From assembly GCF_008831285.2 (NCBI RefSeq), contig NC_045147.1:19782581-19846580 (forward strand): 64,000 nt of DNA. Reading direction: 5' to 3'. Source of the DNA: Nymphaea colorata. Lineage: Eukaryota > Streptophyta > Magnoliopsida > Nymphaeales > Nymphaeaceae. Below are positions 12,201 to 25,000 of the stretch, in pieces (position 1 is the first letter of the stretch; each line of letters begins with the position of its first letter). A program made the translations under genes and the position numbers. Below the pieces are notes generated by a model. It was not told the origin of the DNA. It did no database searches and worked only from the letters and a program-made list of their open reading frames with translations.

Positions 12201-14743
12201 GTAAAAATTAAATTATTCAAGTGGGAAAATTTTGCAATTAATGAAAAACTTATTTGTGAGAGAGAGAAGAAGAGGAGGGTAAGGGAGAAAGAGAGATATG
12301 CGCAGTTAAAATCAAGAATGTTGGGGCAATATTCTAAACACTTAATTTTTTTTTCTTCCATTTATATAATTAAACATATATGATATTTGACAATTGATTC
12401 TTTTTCCTACCCTTCTTATATAAATAAACTGCCATAATGACGTCTTCCCTTTTCTTTCCTTCCCATCATTATAAACAATCCTAGCAAGAAACGTTGTAAT
12501 GTTAGCTAGGTTATAATTCACGGAGTCCAAATGTATGATTCAATTAGCTAGGTCACGCATGTCTTCTCTTCTTCCTTGTTGGCTTGAATACTTTTACATA
12601 TGCAGGCACGTTGTGTGTGTGAGAAAGAGAGTATGTATAACCTAGAAATTTCTGCTTATTCCATCCTCAAGAAATTGTGACCAAAATTAAAGCAGCATTT
12701 CGCCCAGACATAATACACTATTATAGCCACAAATGAATGCTTATGAGAAGTGAAAATATATAAACTAGTACTAAATATCTTTGTAAAGCAAGAAACAGTA
12801 AACAGTAAATGCAGATAAAACCAACTGTCAGAAAAGGCTACAAACAGAAAATAAGTGAAAATTGCTTTAGAAACAAAAATTAAAAATAAAAACAGCATGC
12901 TAAAGAGTGAAAAGCAAAGACAGGAATAACAAGGATAGCAATTACGATTCTAAAGCATGGATATATTAATGTACAGAAAATTTCAAAGAATTGATGGCAA
13001 GAAAAAGCAGTGAAAAGAATCAGTGAATCAGGAGGTGGGAAGAAATTAACCAGAGGAATGAGATTCCCAATACCCAAAAAACAAGCTTTCTGAAAATGAG
13101 AAGTTTCTCAAGCTTCCTCCACGTCAATGAAGCATGGAGTTTCCCACTTATGAAGCAGGTTTCTCGATGAGCAAACTTCCCTTAGCATCTCCTGGAAAGT
13201 ATGTTTATATATCAGAAAATTACTTTACTTTACAGGCACCTTCAACATCTCCTTTTCCTCAGTTTCTTCTGCAGGCAAAATTGCACTTTCCCTTCGAACA
13301 AAATGCATGTGACCAGTTACTGAACACTTTTGGCATGTGAAGTGTGTCTCTGTGTATGCGTGCAAGAGTGTGTGTGAGAGAGAGAAAGAGAGGGAGTTGA
13401 ATATTTTGGTTACTTCTGTCAAATGGACACATCCCATGAGCGAGATTATAACCTTAAATGAGCAAACATTCATTACACCAAGTTAAGGGTATAAATATTA
13501 TGGTACAGCGAACAAACAGACTGCGGACATGACAAAATCGATATCTTTGTCCCTAAAATAAAAGTGCAACTGTATTACCAGACAAGTTGAAAACCTGTAT
13601 CTGATTCATGTTTTACGTGTTCAAGATTGTATCTTCTCACAGGACATCCAGAGACCCCAACAGGAGTGGCTTGAGGTCTCGGAAAACAAAATGGCTTCCC
13701 TTCACAGACTAGAAAACTTATGGGATTTCAATTTGTCATCCTTACACAAACTAGAATCGTGAAACTCGGATGGCACCTACAACAAATCACAGAGACTAAG
13801 TAATCTGATTTCTTAGTTATTAGGTCATTCAGAAAGTGAGGCCCAGCTACATGGATTGTTCCATGGGGGTAGGGCTATTATTGGACAACATTTTCCACCT
13901 ACAACAGCACATTTAGAAACCTAAAACCACCCTAATGAGATAATAAGAAAATACAAGGACACAACCATGTGAAAACTGCAGGTAGCAGGCATTATAAGAT
14001 TGCAAACACCACCACCAAGTGCTTCATGCCAACAGCAAAAATCCAAACCATGTTAAGAACTTACCTGTCACGACTAAACACGGTAAACGCAAAAAGACCA
14101 TCGGAGAGGAACATGCAGAATGGATAGATCACACGAATATGAGAATGACCAATTTAACAACAAGAGCTATTCCAAATAGTACAATCGATTCCACCTTGTA
14201 TGCATGTCTAATCCTTTGTATCAGGAAAATAACTCACAACACAACACAAATGAATCACGGATCCATCTCAGGATCAATAAACATATACTACGAATCCATT
14301 AAACACAACTTTCATCCAATGTCTAGCAATGAAGGATGATAAAGAGACGTTGCAGGTGGAGATCAAGATACATTGTTCCAGATCCGGATACATGAACACA
14401 TTTTTATCCATTAGAAAGCTTGGAAAAGGAAAAAAACATGTCAGATGATCAAGATCTGAAGTATTCTTATACACTGAAGGAGAAACTCAAACGCTGAAGC
14501 AAAACAGCCTACACTTTTCCCCTCCAAACCGAATCTTAAAAGCTAGGATCGTCAAACAGGAATCACCGATCAGATCTACCAATGAACAAAATGGATCCAT
14601 CTGGAAACGCACAAAAGCTAAAGGGAAGTATTCGTGATCTACAATGGAAGAATCGAAACTCAGTCCCTGCAGATTACTAGTCCCGCGTTCTGAATCATCT
14701 TCTTCTTTTTCTATCGGAAATACGTGAACTACGAGTCGTCAGA
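9217..14743. other. Long gene-poor intergenic region
   Basis: No gene recognised. It holds AT-rich DNA, a GT/GA simple-sequence run near 13339-13395, and presumably the 3' UTR of the PRA1 gene at its right end. On the - strand at about 11080-11650 there is a coding-like stretch with WKLWGTRNKLLHW, faintly like the tryptophan-rich linker before RNase H in plant LINEs, broken by stops; too weak to call as an element. Confidence 0.45.
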
Positions 14744-15358
14744 TCAAACACGTGCAGCAACGACGGAGGCTGGGTTTGGAACGCCACCGAGGAAGGAGAG
14801 GAACCCTCCGGCAGACTCCTGCTCGTCCAGGAAGAGATCCTCCGGTACTCTGAAGGCAGCATGGGCGCAGACAATGGCGAGACCGAACATGAGGGCGGAA
14901 ATGATGAGGGATCCAACAGAGGTGAGGAAGACGACGATGATCGTGAGAAGGATCATGATGCCGAGGACCTCGCGATCGGAGAAGGTGCGGTTAAAGAGGA
15001 CAAGGGGCTCAGATCTAAACAGGTAGAGGAACAACCAGCCGGAGAGGAGGAGGATGAGGACGAAGAGGGAGACGGGATGAGAAACGAGGGAAATGGTAAG
15101 CACGGTGGACAAGAGGATGAGGTAGTTGACGCGGAAGTAGGTCCAGTTCTTGCGGACACGGGCGGTTGCTTCAGCGAGGGAATCTGGCTTGGCGAGCTGG
15201 TTGCGATCGACGAGCTCCAGCCAGGGCCGGCGCTGCGAGAGGCCGGAGCGGACGCCGTCGTATAGCCGACCGAAGAAGGCGCGGGCCGCGGGGGTGGCCG
15301 TGATGGGGCTCTGCGTCGGCAGGGTTGCCGACACCGGCGGGGGTACGCTCCCGGCCAT
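14744..15358 (-). CDS. PRA1 family protein (prenylated Rab acceptor, PRA1.B-like)
   Basis: PRA1 proteins are small endomembrane proteins that bind prenylated Rab GTPases and act in ER-Golgi and endosomal trafficking. This single exon encodes 204 residues, the usual length for the plant PRA1.B group. Visible parts are a Ser/Thr/Pro/Ala-rich N-terminus, the family signature RPWLELVDRNQLAKPDSL (about 42-59), RVRKNWTYFRVNY, two hydrophobic hairpins (about 78-115 and 130-168) and an acidic tail with PEDLFLDE. The start is the ATG opening MAGSVPPP. The coding region is GC-rich compared with its flanks, and that GC content also makes the antisense frames look open. The 15359-15600 stretch upstream is GA-rich on the coding strand, as in many plant 5' UTRs. 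Confidence 0.92.
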   Translation of the reverse strand: MAGSVPPPVSATLPTQSPITATPAARAFFGRLYDGVRSGLSQRRPWLELVDRNQLAKPDSLAEATARVRKNWTYFRVNYLILLSTVLTISLVSHPVSLFVLILLLSGWLFLYLFRSEPLVLFNRTFSDREVLGIMILLTIIVVFLTSVGSLIISALMFGLAIVCAHAAFRVPEDLFLDEQESAGGFLSFLGGVPNPASVVAARV

Positions 15359-16246
15359 CGGTGCAGGATTATGCCCTAATTTCCTTTTCCCTTCCCCCTT
15401 CTATTATTTCCCTTTCTCGCGCTGCTTCTTCCTTCCCCGCTCTCCTCCCTTGCCCTTTCCTCTCCCCTCTTTCTCCCTCCTCCTTTCTTCTCCCTGCGAT
15501 TCTCTTGCTGGCCTTGAAAGGAGGGATCCCAGAGAAAAGAGAGGAGAGAGAGCGTTTCCCGATCGACGAATGGTTGCCGACTTGCCGTCGTCACTTATAA
15601 GGAGGAGGAAAGGAAGAACGTGGGGGAAGCGGGAGAGAAACGGAACGGCGCTACAGTTTGATCATACTGGATCACATTTTTATTGTTTTCGGCCCGACGA
15701 TCCAATCACGGGTCGCACCGAGCCCAGGCTAATCCAAGTGCGCTGAGTGGGCGCGGAACCATAGTTGATTAAGCCAAGTAAGTCTAATAAAAAAAAACCG
15801 CAACAAAACCTATGTTTATTTGCGTGAGAAAAAGGAGTGTTTGCTCAAGGTATCCGACCATCCAGTAATGTTTAATTACTGATTTTGCGATTAAGGAGCC
15901 GACTTACCAACTTGGCTTATAGATCTAAATTTTAGGTGGGTGGTCGTGAACCTGAGCTGTTGATGAATCACTTTCTCAAAATGATTCTTAAAACACGGTC
16001 TAAAACTCTAAATCTTTTAAATTGTCGATTCGGGGCAGGTATAGACCCGGTCCAAGTCCATTCCTGATTGCCCTTGAAATAAAACTGCAGCATGAACTCA
16101 TGTTCATTGAGTATATAATAAACTGGAATTCTGCTAACTCCACACAGCGGGATTATCTTGGATACTTTAGGATTAGAATTAGATAAAAGATTAAAACCAT
16201 ATAATGTTCAGGGCATTGTAATTCTCCAACTATTTTCGGGAAATAT

Positions 16247-16444
16247 TTGGAGGTCCTTCTGTTTTCATGGAGCTGTCGCCTTAAGATACTTGTCCAGAAC
16301 TCCGGCTATGCGACGCAAGAACTGTTACAAACGGGAGTTGAATTACTTGGCTTTGAAACACAGCCATATTCAGATCTCACGACTCACCAACTGTTTGGTT
16401 CCAATACTTTCACTATTATTTCTGATGCTTGCGAGGTTGTTTAG
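16247..16444 (+). pseudogene. Doubtful fragment resembling a CCT/TCP-1 chaperonin segment
   Basis: One frame contains KILVQNSGYATQELL, close to the pattern in the equatorial domain of CCT chaperonin subunits, where an xxLAxNxGxDTQ motif is common. The residues before (LEVLLFSW) could match the FAxALLVxP stretch that precedes it in those proteins. The similarity fades on both sides and no intact exon structure is seen, so this is at most a decayed scrap; chance is possible. Confidence 0.22.
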
Positions 16445-16918
16445 TTAAGTATTTCAAAAACCTGTCTCAAAAATTAAAATTCACAAAATATTTTGCGGAT
16501 CCACTTTAACCTTATGATGAATCGGCCAATTTACGGATTGAGCCGAATTAATTGTCAATCAGTCAATAACACTTGAAATAATTTTTTAAAATTTACGAAA
16601 ATATGGACAAAAAACAACTAAAATAAATAGATTTAAGTACATTAAAGACGAATTATAAGTTGAGATGTGTTTCTCTCGAAGCATCTGTGGATTTTCGAAT
16701 GCCGATTGTGATTAAAACTTAATTAAATATTTTTCCGAGGATGTGAACAAACTTGTCCACTAACCCGCATGGTTTCTGCGCGTTAACGCCTAACAGAGCT
16801 TTTTGAGGTTTGACCACTCAAACGCTGAGGAATTTATCCGCGTGTCGAAGTTTCTGCTTGCTTACGCGTACAACTCAATAGGAACCATGAAGGAAACCTC
16901 CCAAAATCTTAACCAGGA

Positions 16919-16990
16919 GGTAATACATTATAATATTAATGTATCATTATATAATATTATATGATACATTATTTATTTATTTGTATTACC
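16919..16990. repeat. 72-bp AT-rich foldback (hairpin)
   Basis: Outer arms GGTAATAC (16919) and GTATTACC (16983) enclose a near-perfect inner palindrome with arms AATGTATCAT and ATGATACATT. It could be a tiny non-autonomous transposon remnant or a spontaneous AT palindrome. No open frame. Confidence 0.7.
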
Positions 16991-17309
16991 CGCCGTTCCA
17001 TATTTATAAGACATATGTTGCTATTTTGAATGGTGTGGATAATACTCCAAATATGGAATTCTTTTTTAAGTTAAAGGCACTTAACTAATATACAGCTACT
17101 TGGTTGTTATTCACGAATTCATCTCACACAAGCTGCGGTTTCAAGTCAAATTAATCATGATATGGTTACTTAACAAAATGATCCTACTTAATTTGAGAAA
17201 AATATGCAATCATATTTTATTCAAGTATTCATACTTCTCTCTCCTTTTGATATTTATATCCATTTGTCGAGCCCCAACATTTTCTAATTTCAAATGTATA
17301 TTTGAATTT

Positions 17310-17333
17310 TATATATATATATATATATATATA
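17310..17333. repeat. (TA)n microsatellite
   Basis: Uninterrupted alternating T and A of about 24 bases in non-coding DNA. Confidence 0.95.
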
Positions 17334-18704
17334 AACTGACTTAAGATCCTTAGTTTGTTGAAACACAAATGTTACCACTGATTTTTTGTCGTATCGCCAA
17401 AAACATGTCACATAAGATTCATATCAAATTCATGGATTCAAATCCAAAGCAATTAAATGCCCCTCCCTTTCCTACGATTCCATTACACCAAGACATCAAT
17501 AAAGATCATGCAAACGACTCACCAAGTTCTTCTTAATCAGAAAAAAACATATATTTAGGTCGCTTAGTAGTTAAAAACATGTTTTATATTTTTTGCCAGT
17601 ATTTTCTGTAAAGGCTGCAGCCTATTTATTGTGACAATTTGCGTTAGAAAATATGCTGCTTTATCTCTACCCATATATCATTAGTTGTATTAAATTTTTA
17701 CCCCAACATAAAGGACTTCCAAGATTCTTACTTTAGAATAAGATAGATGACGGGAATAATATAATATTGTCAAAGGGTTGTAAAAGGCCGTTGAGGTGAA
17801 GACCCTGGACTGCCATTCTTCAGTAAATTAATGGTGTTCTCATCAGGCACGGGGGTCGAGGATTGGGTCAAGGTTTACCTCTCGAAGGGGGCAGGGGTTC
17901 CGTTGTATTAAATAAGATACTAAATTAATTGAAAAATATTTTAAATTATTTTTAAAATTAAGATAAAGAAAGAAAATAGCCTGACATATGGACCAGCGCG
18001 TATCAGCTGATATGTCGTACCAAAGATGTCTTTAGTTATTGATATGTGATTATCGCAAAAGTCAGTGAAAATCAGAAACTCAACAGAACAGCCAGACTGC
18101 CAAATTCAGTGTAACGGCTAATTTCATGATTCAGATGAACTGGTTGCAAATAAAAAGAGGCCCATTTTTACAGCACTGCTTGATATTATCTTTATTTGGT
18201 TTTCCATTTGAAAATGGCAAGAAACCATACTTCTTCTTTAATGCAACCGTTTGATCTTTCGTTTACCATTTCTTACTGGGAGTAATATTCAAAGAAATTA
18301 GTGGACTACTTAGTCACTGTCTTGATCAATATATGTGGTACAAAGTAGTTTACATTAGTAAAAAGTTGCCAACGCCAATACAATGCCTTGTGAGATCTCC
18401 AAGAATGCAGAAAATTACTACATTGATATTCTTCTTCAGCAATGTTTGTATTATCACATGCTTTGTTGTCCACTATCACTAGTATCATATTCAAAGGGAG
18501 AACAGATTCAACTATTTTCTGAAGAAATGAAGCGGCAAAAACCATTGTATTCAAAACAAAAACTTATTGAACTGCTTCCAGAAAAAATGGAACGACCATT
18601 TATTTTTTCTTGGAAGAGGATGAATTATGCTTCTGTAGAGTAAATCCATCCGTCTTGCACTGCCCAAGCTAACCCGCGTTGATCAGTTAAAATTACAGTA
18701 CAAG

Positions 18705-18731
18705 ACACAACACCATTACATTGTGTTGTGT
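18705..18731. repeat. Short inverted repeat
   Basis: Perfect 9-base arms ACACAACAC and GTGTTGTGT are separated by 9 bases, flanked by weaker complementarity (TACAGTAC / GTAC). It lies downstream of the IMK2-like gene; no function is evident. Confidence 0.6.
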
Positions 18732-19248
18732 AATTTCACTGTACAAACTAACGGCATTGATCAAGCTAAAGCTGTAATGGAAAGCACAGCTTGCGAACAT
18801 GTCCTTTCATGCGTGAGCTGTTTATTTTCTAATCATATTCCAACATTATCACCTGATGACAAACAATAATATGTCTTCCTACTCTCTTTGTTATATACGT
18901 TTCTTCTTCTTTTTGACAGACATTTTACTGAATAATAACAAGGGATAAATCAAACATCGGCAAATCTATGCACCAAAGATAGCAGATGGCGACACCAGGA
19001 GTCTAAATAAGCTACTTCAATAGTAGATAAGAACAACAAGAATGAAAGAATAATGAACTACTAACCAATCATCTATTGGTTCTACGTCCAGTTGAAATTT
19101 TCAAACTGCAGCTAACAGTACCGAGCATTAAAGCCTATAAAGGGGGCTTATTTACATATACCCAAAACTTTAAAGAGGCTACAACAACAAGAATGAAAGA
19201 ATAACCTAGTAGTACTAGCTAAGCTTAAATTCATGTCCAACTAATTCC

Positions 19249-21974
19249 TTAAGAATCTGTAGTTGTGCCAGCTGCAGGAACAGTAGTCGTGGATGGGGCA
19301 GCTGGAGCCATGGCCAGTTCAGGTTTGATCTCTTCCAACTGCTGCAACACTTGCTGTATATCTGGCCTGGAAGTTGGAGATGGATCAACACAATGCAGAG
19401 CTAGCTTCAGGGTGTTCAACAGTTCATCACCAGTGGTTGCTGCATCATCTCTCATCAACTCAAGATCGAACACCTCATTCGTCCATTCCTCTTTGACAAT
19501 GGAAGCCACCCATTGTGGCAAGTCCACACCATTCATTGACTCTCCTGGTGCTTTTCCTGTCAAAAGTTCTAAGAGGATCACTCCGAGACTGTAAATATCA
19601 GTCTTTGTGCTTGCTTTCTTTAGCTTCGACAGCTCAGGTGCTCGGTAGCCTAAAGCACCGGCAGTTGCCACCACATTTGAATTTGCAGCTGCTGTCATCA
19701 ACCTGGATAGCCCAAAGTCTGCAATCTTTGCATTAATTTGTTCATCTAGCAAGATGTTGCCAGATGTAAGGTTGCCGTGAACTATGTTCTCCTGGTTGTG
19801 CAGATAAGAAAGCCCACGAGCAGCGCCAATTGCTATGTTCATCCTGGTTCTCCAGTTTATGGGGGTCTCTGGTCCTCTAGCTGCAGAACAAACAGCATAA
19901 ACAAACTTTAATTAGTGGCAAACGCCATAAAACTGAAGCACAAAGCATAAGAAAAGGAGAGCATTCTTTAGTAAATTAAGTAACAGCATTCAGGCTAAGA
20001 TGATGGGGGTGGATACTTGCCATGGAGAAAAGCAGCTAGACTTCCTCTGGGCATGAAATCAAAGACAAGAAGTTTCTCTCCCTTGGGACCCAGGTAGTAG
20101 GCCCGGAGTGCCAAGAGGTTGGGGTGTCGGATCTTGCCGAGCATATTCACCTCTGTCTCGAACTCCCTCTGGTTCTTGGCAATCTTTTCACGAAGTCGTT
20201 TAACTGCAACCTGGTTTCCATCCTCAAGGGTAGCTTTATATACTGTTCCATATGTGCTCTTCCCCATCACCTCAGCAGTTGCACACAAGAGATCGTCTGC
20301 AGTGAAAACGAATGGGCCATCAAAGTGCACCAGCTTCCCACCAGCCTCGCCACCACCTTCGATGTCAGCAGCTGCTGTTGGGACAGCCTTTTCCTTCCTC
20401 GGAGCAGCCTCGCCGCCCTTTCCACTGGTAGTGGTTTTCTTCAACATCAAACAGCAGAGCAAAATGCAGCACAATAATAGGAGAATAGCTAAGAGTACCC
20501 CCGCGGCTATAAGGATAATGTCTTTCTTACTCAACTTTTGACGTTGAGAAGAAGGAAAAGAGGACGGTTCTGTGACATTTGAAGCAGGGGGAGGAGGAGG
20601 AGGAGAAGGACAGGGGACTGAGCTACTGTAGCCACAGAGCTGCAAATTGCCCACGAACGAGCTCGAGTTGAATCTCATCCAGAGTTGAGTGGGAACAGCA
20701 CCTGAGAGGTTATTGTAAGAAACATTTAGTGCATTTAGGTCGGACAGCTCACCAATCGATGCAGGGATGCTTCCATTGAAGCTGTTCTCAGCTAAATCAA
20801 GCTGCAACAGCCCTGAAATGTTGCCCAGCGTTTCTGGAATAGACCCGCTTAAATGGTTTCTTCTGAGCACTAAAGTCTTTAGGTTTTTCAGGCCATTCAT
20901 GGTGTCTGGCAGGTTGCCTTGGATGCGGTTGTTCGCAATATTCAATCGAGCCAGAGATGAGAGGTTGCTTAAGCTCTGCGGAAAGCTTCCGTTGATGTTG
21001 TTGTATGAAATGTCGAGGGTCTGCAACCTCGGCAGCTCCCCTAGTTCTGCAGGAATGCTTCCATTAATTTGGTTGTGACTCAGAGTGATCTCTTCAAGCC
21101 TGCCCATTCGGCTGATCGAAGCCGGAAAGGGTCCGGAGAATGAATTGTAATCCAGGTTCAAAATCTGGAGTTGGTAGTAGTTCCTCTCTGCAGCTCCCTT
21201 TTTGCTGTTACTGCTTCCCCAGTTATCAGGAATAGAACCGGAGAGATTGTTATGTTGAAGAGCAATGAAAGTGAGGGAGGGGATGCGGGATAAATCGGCG
21301 GGAATAGGACCAGAGAGAGAGTTAAAACTGAGATTGAGCCTATAGAGTTTGGAAGAGTTCCCAAATCCCGTGGGTATGACTCCAGTAAGAGCATTATTGC
21401 TAAGATCCAGAGCCTGAAGGATGCTGCACTGGACGATAGAGGGAGGTATCTGTCCAGAAAGCCGGTTATTGAAGAGATAAACGCCACGGAGGTCCCGGAG
21501 CCACCCCAGAGAGGTGGGAACAAAGCCCTGAATGAGATTGTCGTGGAGGCTCAGCTTCCGCAAAGCCGAAAGCTGCCCAATCTTCTCGCTGATCCGACCG
21601 CCTAGGCCTTTCCATGGCAGCTGGATTGAGATCACCTGTCCGCGGACGCATTTGATCCCAACCCATCCACCGGAGCAAGCACTTGCTCCCGAATCGTTCC
21701 AGCTGCGGAGAACACCTTTAGGATCATCGAAAGCATGCTTGAACGCTTGCAGAGCCTGAAAATCAGACTGGGTAACGACTATTCCATCGTAAGACTGGCC
21801 GGAAACAGGGGTAGCGAGCATTTGAAGCAGAAAAAATTGCAGAACCAGAAAACCACTTAAGAAATAGCTGTTGGTACTCATCATTTTCTTTTTTTTCTTC
21901 TTTTCCATCGCCAAGAGTGGAAACTCTCCCTGATTCGGAAAGATATTGCTGTTCATATCTTTGCACACACACAT
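19249..21974 (-). CDS. IMK2: IMK2-like LRR receptor-like (probably inactive) kinase
   Basis: Two exons, 21974-20021 and 19880-19249, encode 861 residues. Domains: hydrophobic signal segment (about 37-59), LRR N-cap with WNDSG and GGWVGIKC (about 92-109), about a dozen LRRs, Pro-rich linker, membrane helix (about 484-510), then a kinase-like domain (about 570-835) with [31 protein letters not shown] and IADFGLSRL. The catalytic HRD is HGN (686-688), as in the inflorescence meristem receptor-like kinase family, where catalysis is thought weak or absent. The start could also be Met23 or Met31/32, nearer the signal peptide. The 140-bp intron begins GCAAGT and ends CTGCAG, a GC-AG intron; joining across it restores [16 protein letters not shown] in frame, which supports the model. 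Family calls are firm; IMK2 versus a close relative such as IMK3 is less so. Confidence 0.92.
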
Positions 21975-22017
21975 AGAGAGAAAGAGGGAGAGGGAGAGAG
22001 AGAGAGAGAGAGAAAGA
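21975..22017 (-). repeat. (GA)n run just upstream of the IMK2-like start
   Basis: Purine-rich GA repeats on the + strand, hence CT-rich on the gene's own strand, directly abut the first ATG and continue into GATGATGATG. CT-rich 5' UTR tracts are common in plant genes and may affect transcription or translation; here that is inference. Confidence 0.85.
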
Positions 22018-25000
22018 TGATGATGGTGATGATGCAGAGGAGGTGGGGGGGAGGCGGGTGACTCGTTAAAAGAAATTGGACGAAGGGAATCTTAATGGGG
22101 GAGACAAAATCGGAAGTGCCCGAGTGATTCAAGAGACGGTGGGGGGAGGGAGCAGAGCAGTCAGTGGGGGGTGCTCAGAAAGGGGAGAGCTTTTACATCG
22201 GTGCCAACGGCTAGTTTTTGATTGGAGTTGGGAAGTGCTCCCCATCTGCGCTCCATCCGCAACGGCTATTTTTCTCGGTTCGTTATTCAGAACCCCACGC
22301 ACCTGATTGGTCCCCAGTGTTCCCTTCACCGGGAGTACTGCCCATGTGCTCTTCCACACGAGCCATCGTGACCGTCGGATTTCACCTCGTACGGGGATCC
22401 GATGACGTTGGATTCTCGCCAAGTACACGTGTCAACATCTAGTCGGCACTCTTATTTATCAGAAGAACGACCATGTTGGATCTGGTTTACTCGGTCAAGG
22501 AAGGACCCCATAGATTGTGACGTTGGATACTTGGGGTGGGTCCAAATCATTTTGGACCCACCGGAACCCTAGGTGACGTTCTGACACTTGATAGATCGAT
22601 TAGTGACTGTTACAATGTTCGTCGTTGAGTTCTGATATGGTTCGGACACTCGGGGTGGGTCCTTGGCCTGGTGGACTCGGTCTAAGATTTGGGTGATGTG
22701 AAAGAAGTGATTGGTGGTAATAGGAACAAGTTGTCCTTGGTGCAACGATCATGTCCAGTTTGTAGTGTAATCGAGGGAATAGAACTGATTGTTAAATACC
22801 AACTCTTCCTTTCGAATTCATTTGCATATGTTGTGATCATTTTGAGATTTTCGTAAACAAAAGTAATGCTCCAGTCTTAGTATGTTATTGCATGAAATCG
22901 TTTAGCATTGTATCTAACGCTACATACATGCTTTTAAGAATGTGACATTCCATAAATTCTTATGCATTATAATAAGGAAACGGAGCGCAACAGAATTGAG
23001 TATGAATGTGACATAGCCTAACAACATATGTGATGTTGATAGAACAGAATCACAACAAATGTTCGCAGGATCTTTACGTAATGGCCTTTAATGTGTGATC
23101 TGATCACTGTTGCTGCCTTTTTGGAGCTTCGCTCTTGAAAAGCAAAATTTGAAAAGGGTTCGGAAGGTTTTTTATAACTGGTCCACCTTTTTTCACACGG
23201 TTACTTTATTCTCCCGGACCCGAAATAACTGCATCCACTGTTCCAACGACTGGATTGACCAGATCCTTGCATCCGAATGTTGGAAGGGATCCAGATCTCA
23301 ATCATTCATTCTGCATGTAAATGTAAATGTGGGGATTCAAAACCAGAAAGGAGCTTTTATGGGAGCCAAGAAGAAAGTAAAGGGTGAGGTTTTACTCGGC
23401 GCGCATTTATAGAAGGGTTTAAATTCTCCTCTTTCGTAGCGTCACTTTATTGTGGAATTTCATCATTAAGAAACGAATTTAATAAATTAAATGGATATGA
23501 AGTTTTTCTTTAGATTCAGAGAATAAAAGTCGGTCTTATTTCTGTATAGAAATTGTTGAGGAATCTACAACGGTTCTAGGTTTTGGAGCCGCAGCGTTTG
23601 GGGGCTGGAATGCTGAGTGTTTCAATAAATCTGAATCGTTTTCGTATTTTTAGCATTTGAGCCATCAGGGTTTTCAGAGACATTTTTGAATGGAGCACCG
23701 TCTCATTCTCGATAAAACCTTGGGGTTTTAGAGAGAGATAAAGGTTATTTATATATGAGGAACAAATGCATGTTTTGTGAATTGATTTTTAGCCGTTCAA
23801 CAAAAATAAAAAGATAAATTTAAGTATCATTTTCTTATGATTATTTACGTAATATAGCCTTTGAAACATTGTCAAGAGTCAATTTCATTGGAACCATTTT
23901 ATCTATTACAAATAAAACAAATATATTGCAATTTGATTCCTTAGTTGGGTTGACACAAGGTTGTTGCATGTCATTTTAAAGTTGCATTCGTTTCAGTGCA
24001 AATCTAAGATATGCGGTGATCAGACTTCCTTCATCCAACCTTAAATCCATGGTTTTTGAATTTAAATCTACACTAAATCTCAAAACACATCCTTTTATGC
24101 AGTCTCGGATCTAAGATCCAAGGCTATCAAACACAACCTAAGAAATGCGATGTAGCTAGTTAAGCTGGCAAGTTGGTGAGAGTACTTGAGCATGTAAAGA
24201 ATGTTCTATAAGCGTTCTAAGCGTCCCTTGTTTGATACTGTGAGAGAGCAACATTAGGTTATAGGCCAGTGAGGATTCTCTTCCCAAGTTTTGCTTTTTC
24301 ATTCTTGGAAAAAAATGTAAAATAGCATAGAAACAAGAAAATAAAATATTCATTTAAGTGCAAAAACGTCCTTTTTATTCAGGCAAAATGTTTTCCTTGC
24401 AAACATCTAAGATAAAATGCGGTATACGTTCAAAGTTCAGGATCTAGGATGGACCGAGTAGGTTCATCCGTCCGTGGGGCTCAGGACAAGGACTTCCTGT
24501 GTCTGGATCTGGATCCTCTAGATCTGAACCACTAAATCCAAGTCGGTTAAAACAACAAATGGGACAAGTGAACATCGTGCCAGTTAGTGGAATGAGCAAC
24601 CGTCATCTATCTTTTCATGACAGTGATTTTGGATCTGAGGTGAGTTAGACCTAAAGCTAGTGGCTCGGTGGTCCAAAGTCCGGACTCAGGTTCCAGCATG
24701 ATCAGATATCCTGCCGACAAGCAACGTGGATCGGATCTTTATCAAATCCCCGTCGAGAATGTGCTTTTTGCAAAAGCAAGTTCCCTTTTATAAATATATT
24801 GGGCATTGGAGCAGATTATTTAAGTTCGTTTGGATTTGGATCAGGTCTGATTCGGAGATATCAGACCAAATATTGGTGAAATTCTCCGCAGTAAACTTTT
24901 CCTACGACTTTGTGGCAGAGAAAAAGCTTTCATATTTCGTACCCTTGAATGAACCCAACAAAGTTGTAAGCTGGTGAATTTATCAAGAGCATCAAACACC

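Larger units (their letters stand above)
15359..19248. other. Intergenic region between PRA1 and IMK2-like genes
   Basis: The right part should contain the IMK2-like 3' UTR and the left part the PRA1 promoter. Apart from the small foldbacks, a dinucleotide run and a doubtful gene scrap listed separately, nothing is recognised. Confidence 0.5.

Noticed and set aside
14861-15265. Open frames antisense to the PRA1 gene
   Set aside because: GC-rich coding DNA leaves the opposite strand open by chance; the Glu/Asp/Gly-rich product has no known domain, while the PRA1 frame is clear.
18306-18643. Overlapping + and - frames of 80-86 codons
   Set aside because: Both short, AT-rich, no domain and no counterpart known to me.
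20119-21078. Open frames on the + strand over the IMK2-like gene
   Set aside because: Shadows of the LRR and kinase coding sequence on the other strand.
23110-23412. 100-codon frame in the IMK2/MEA1 interval
   Set aside because: No motif, no splice partners, and the composition fits non-coding sequence.
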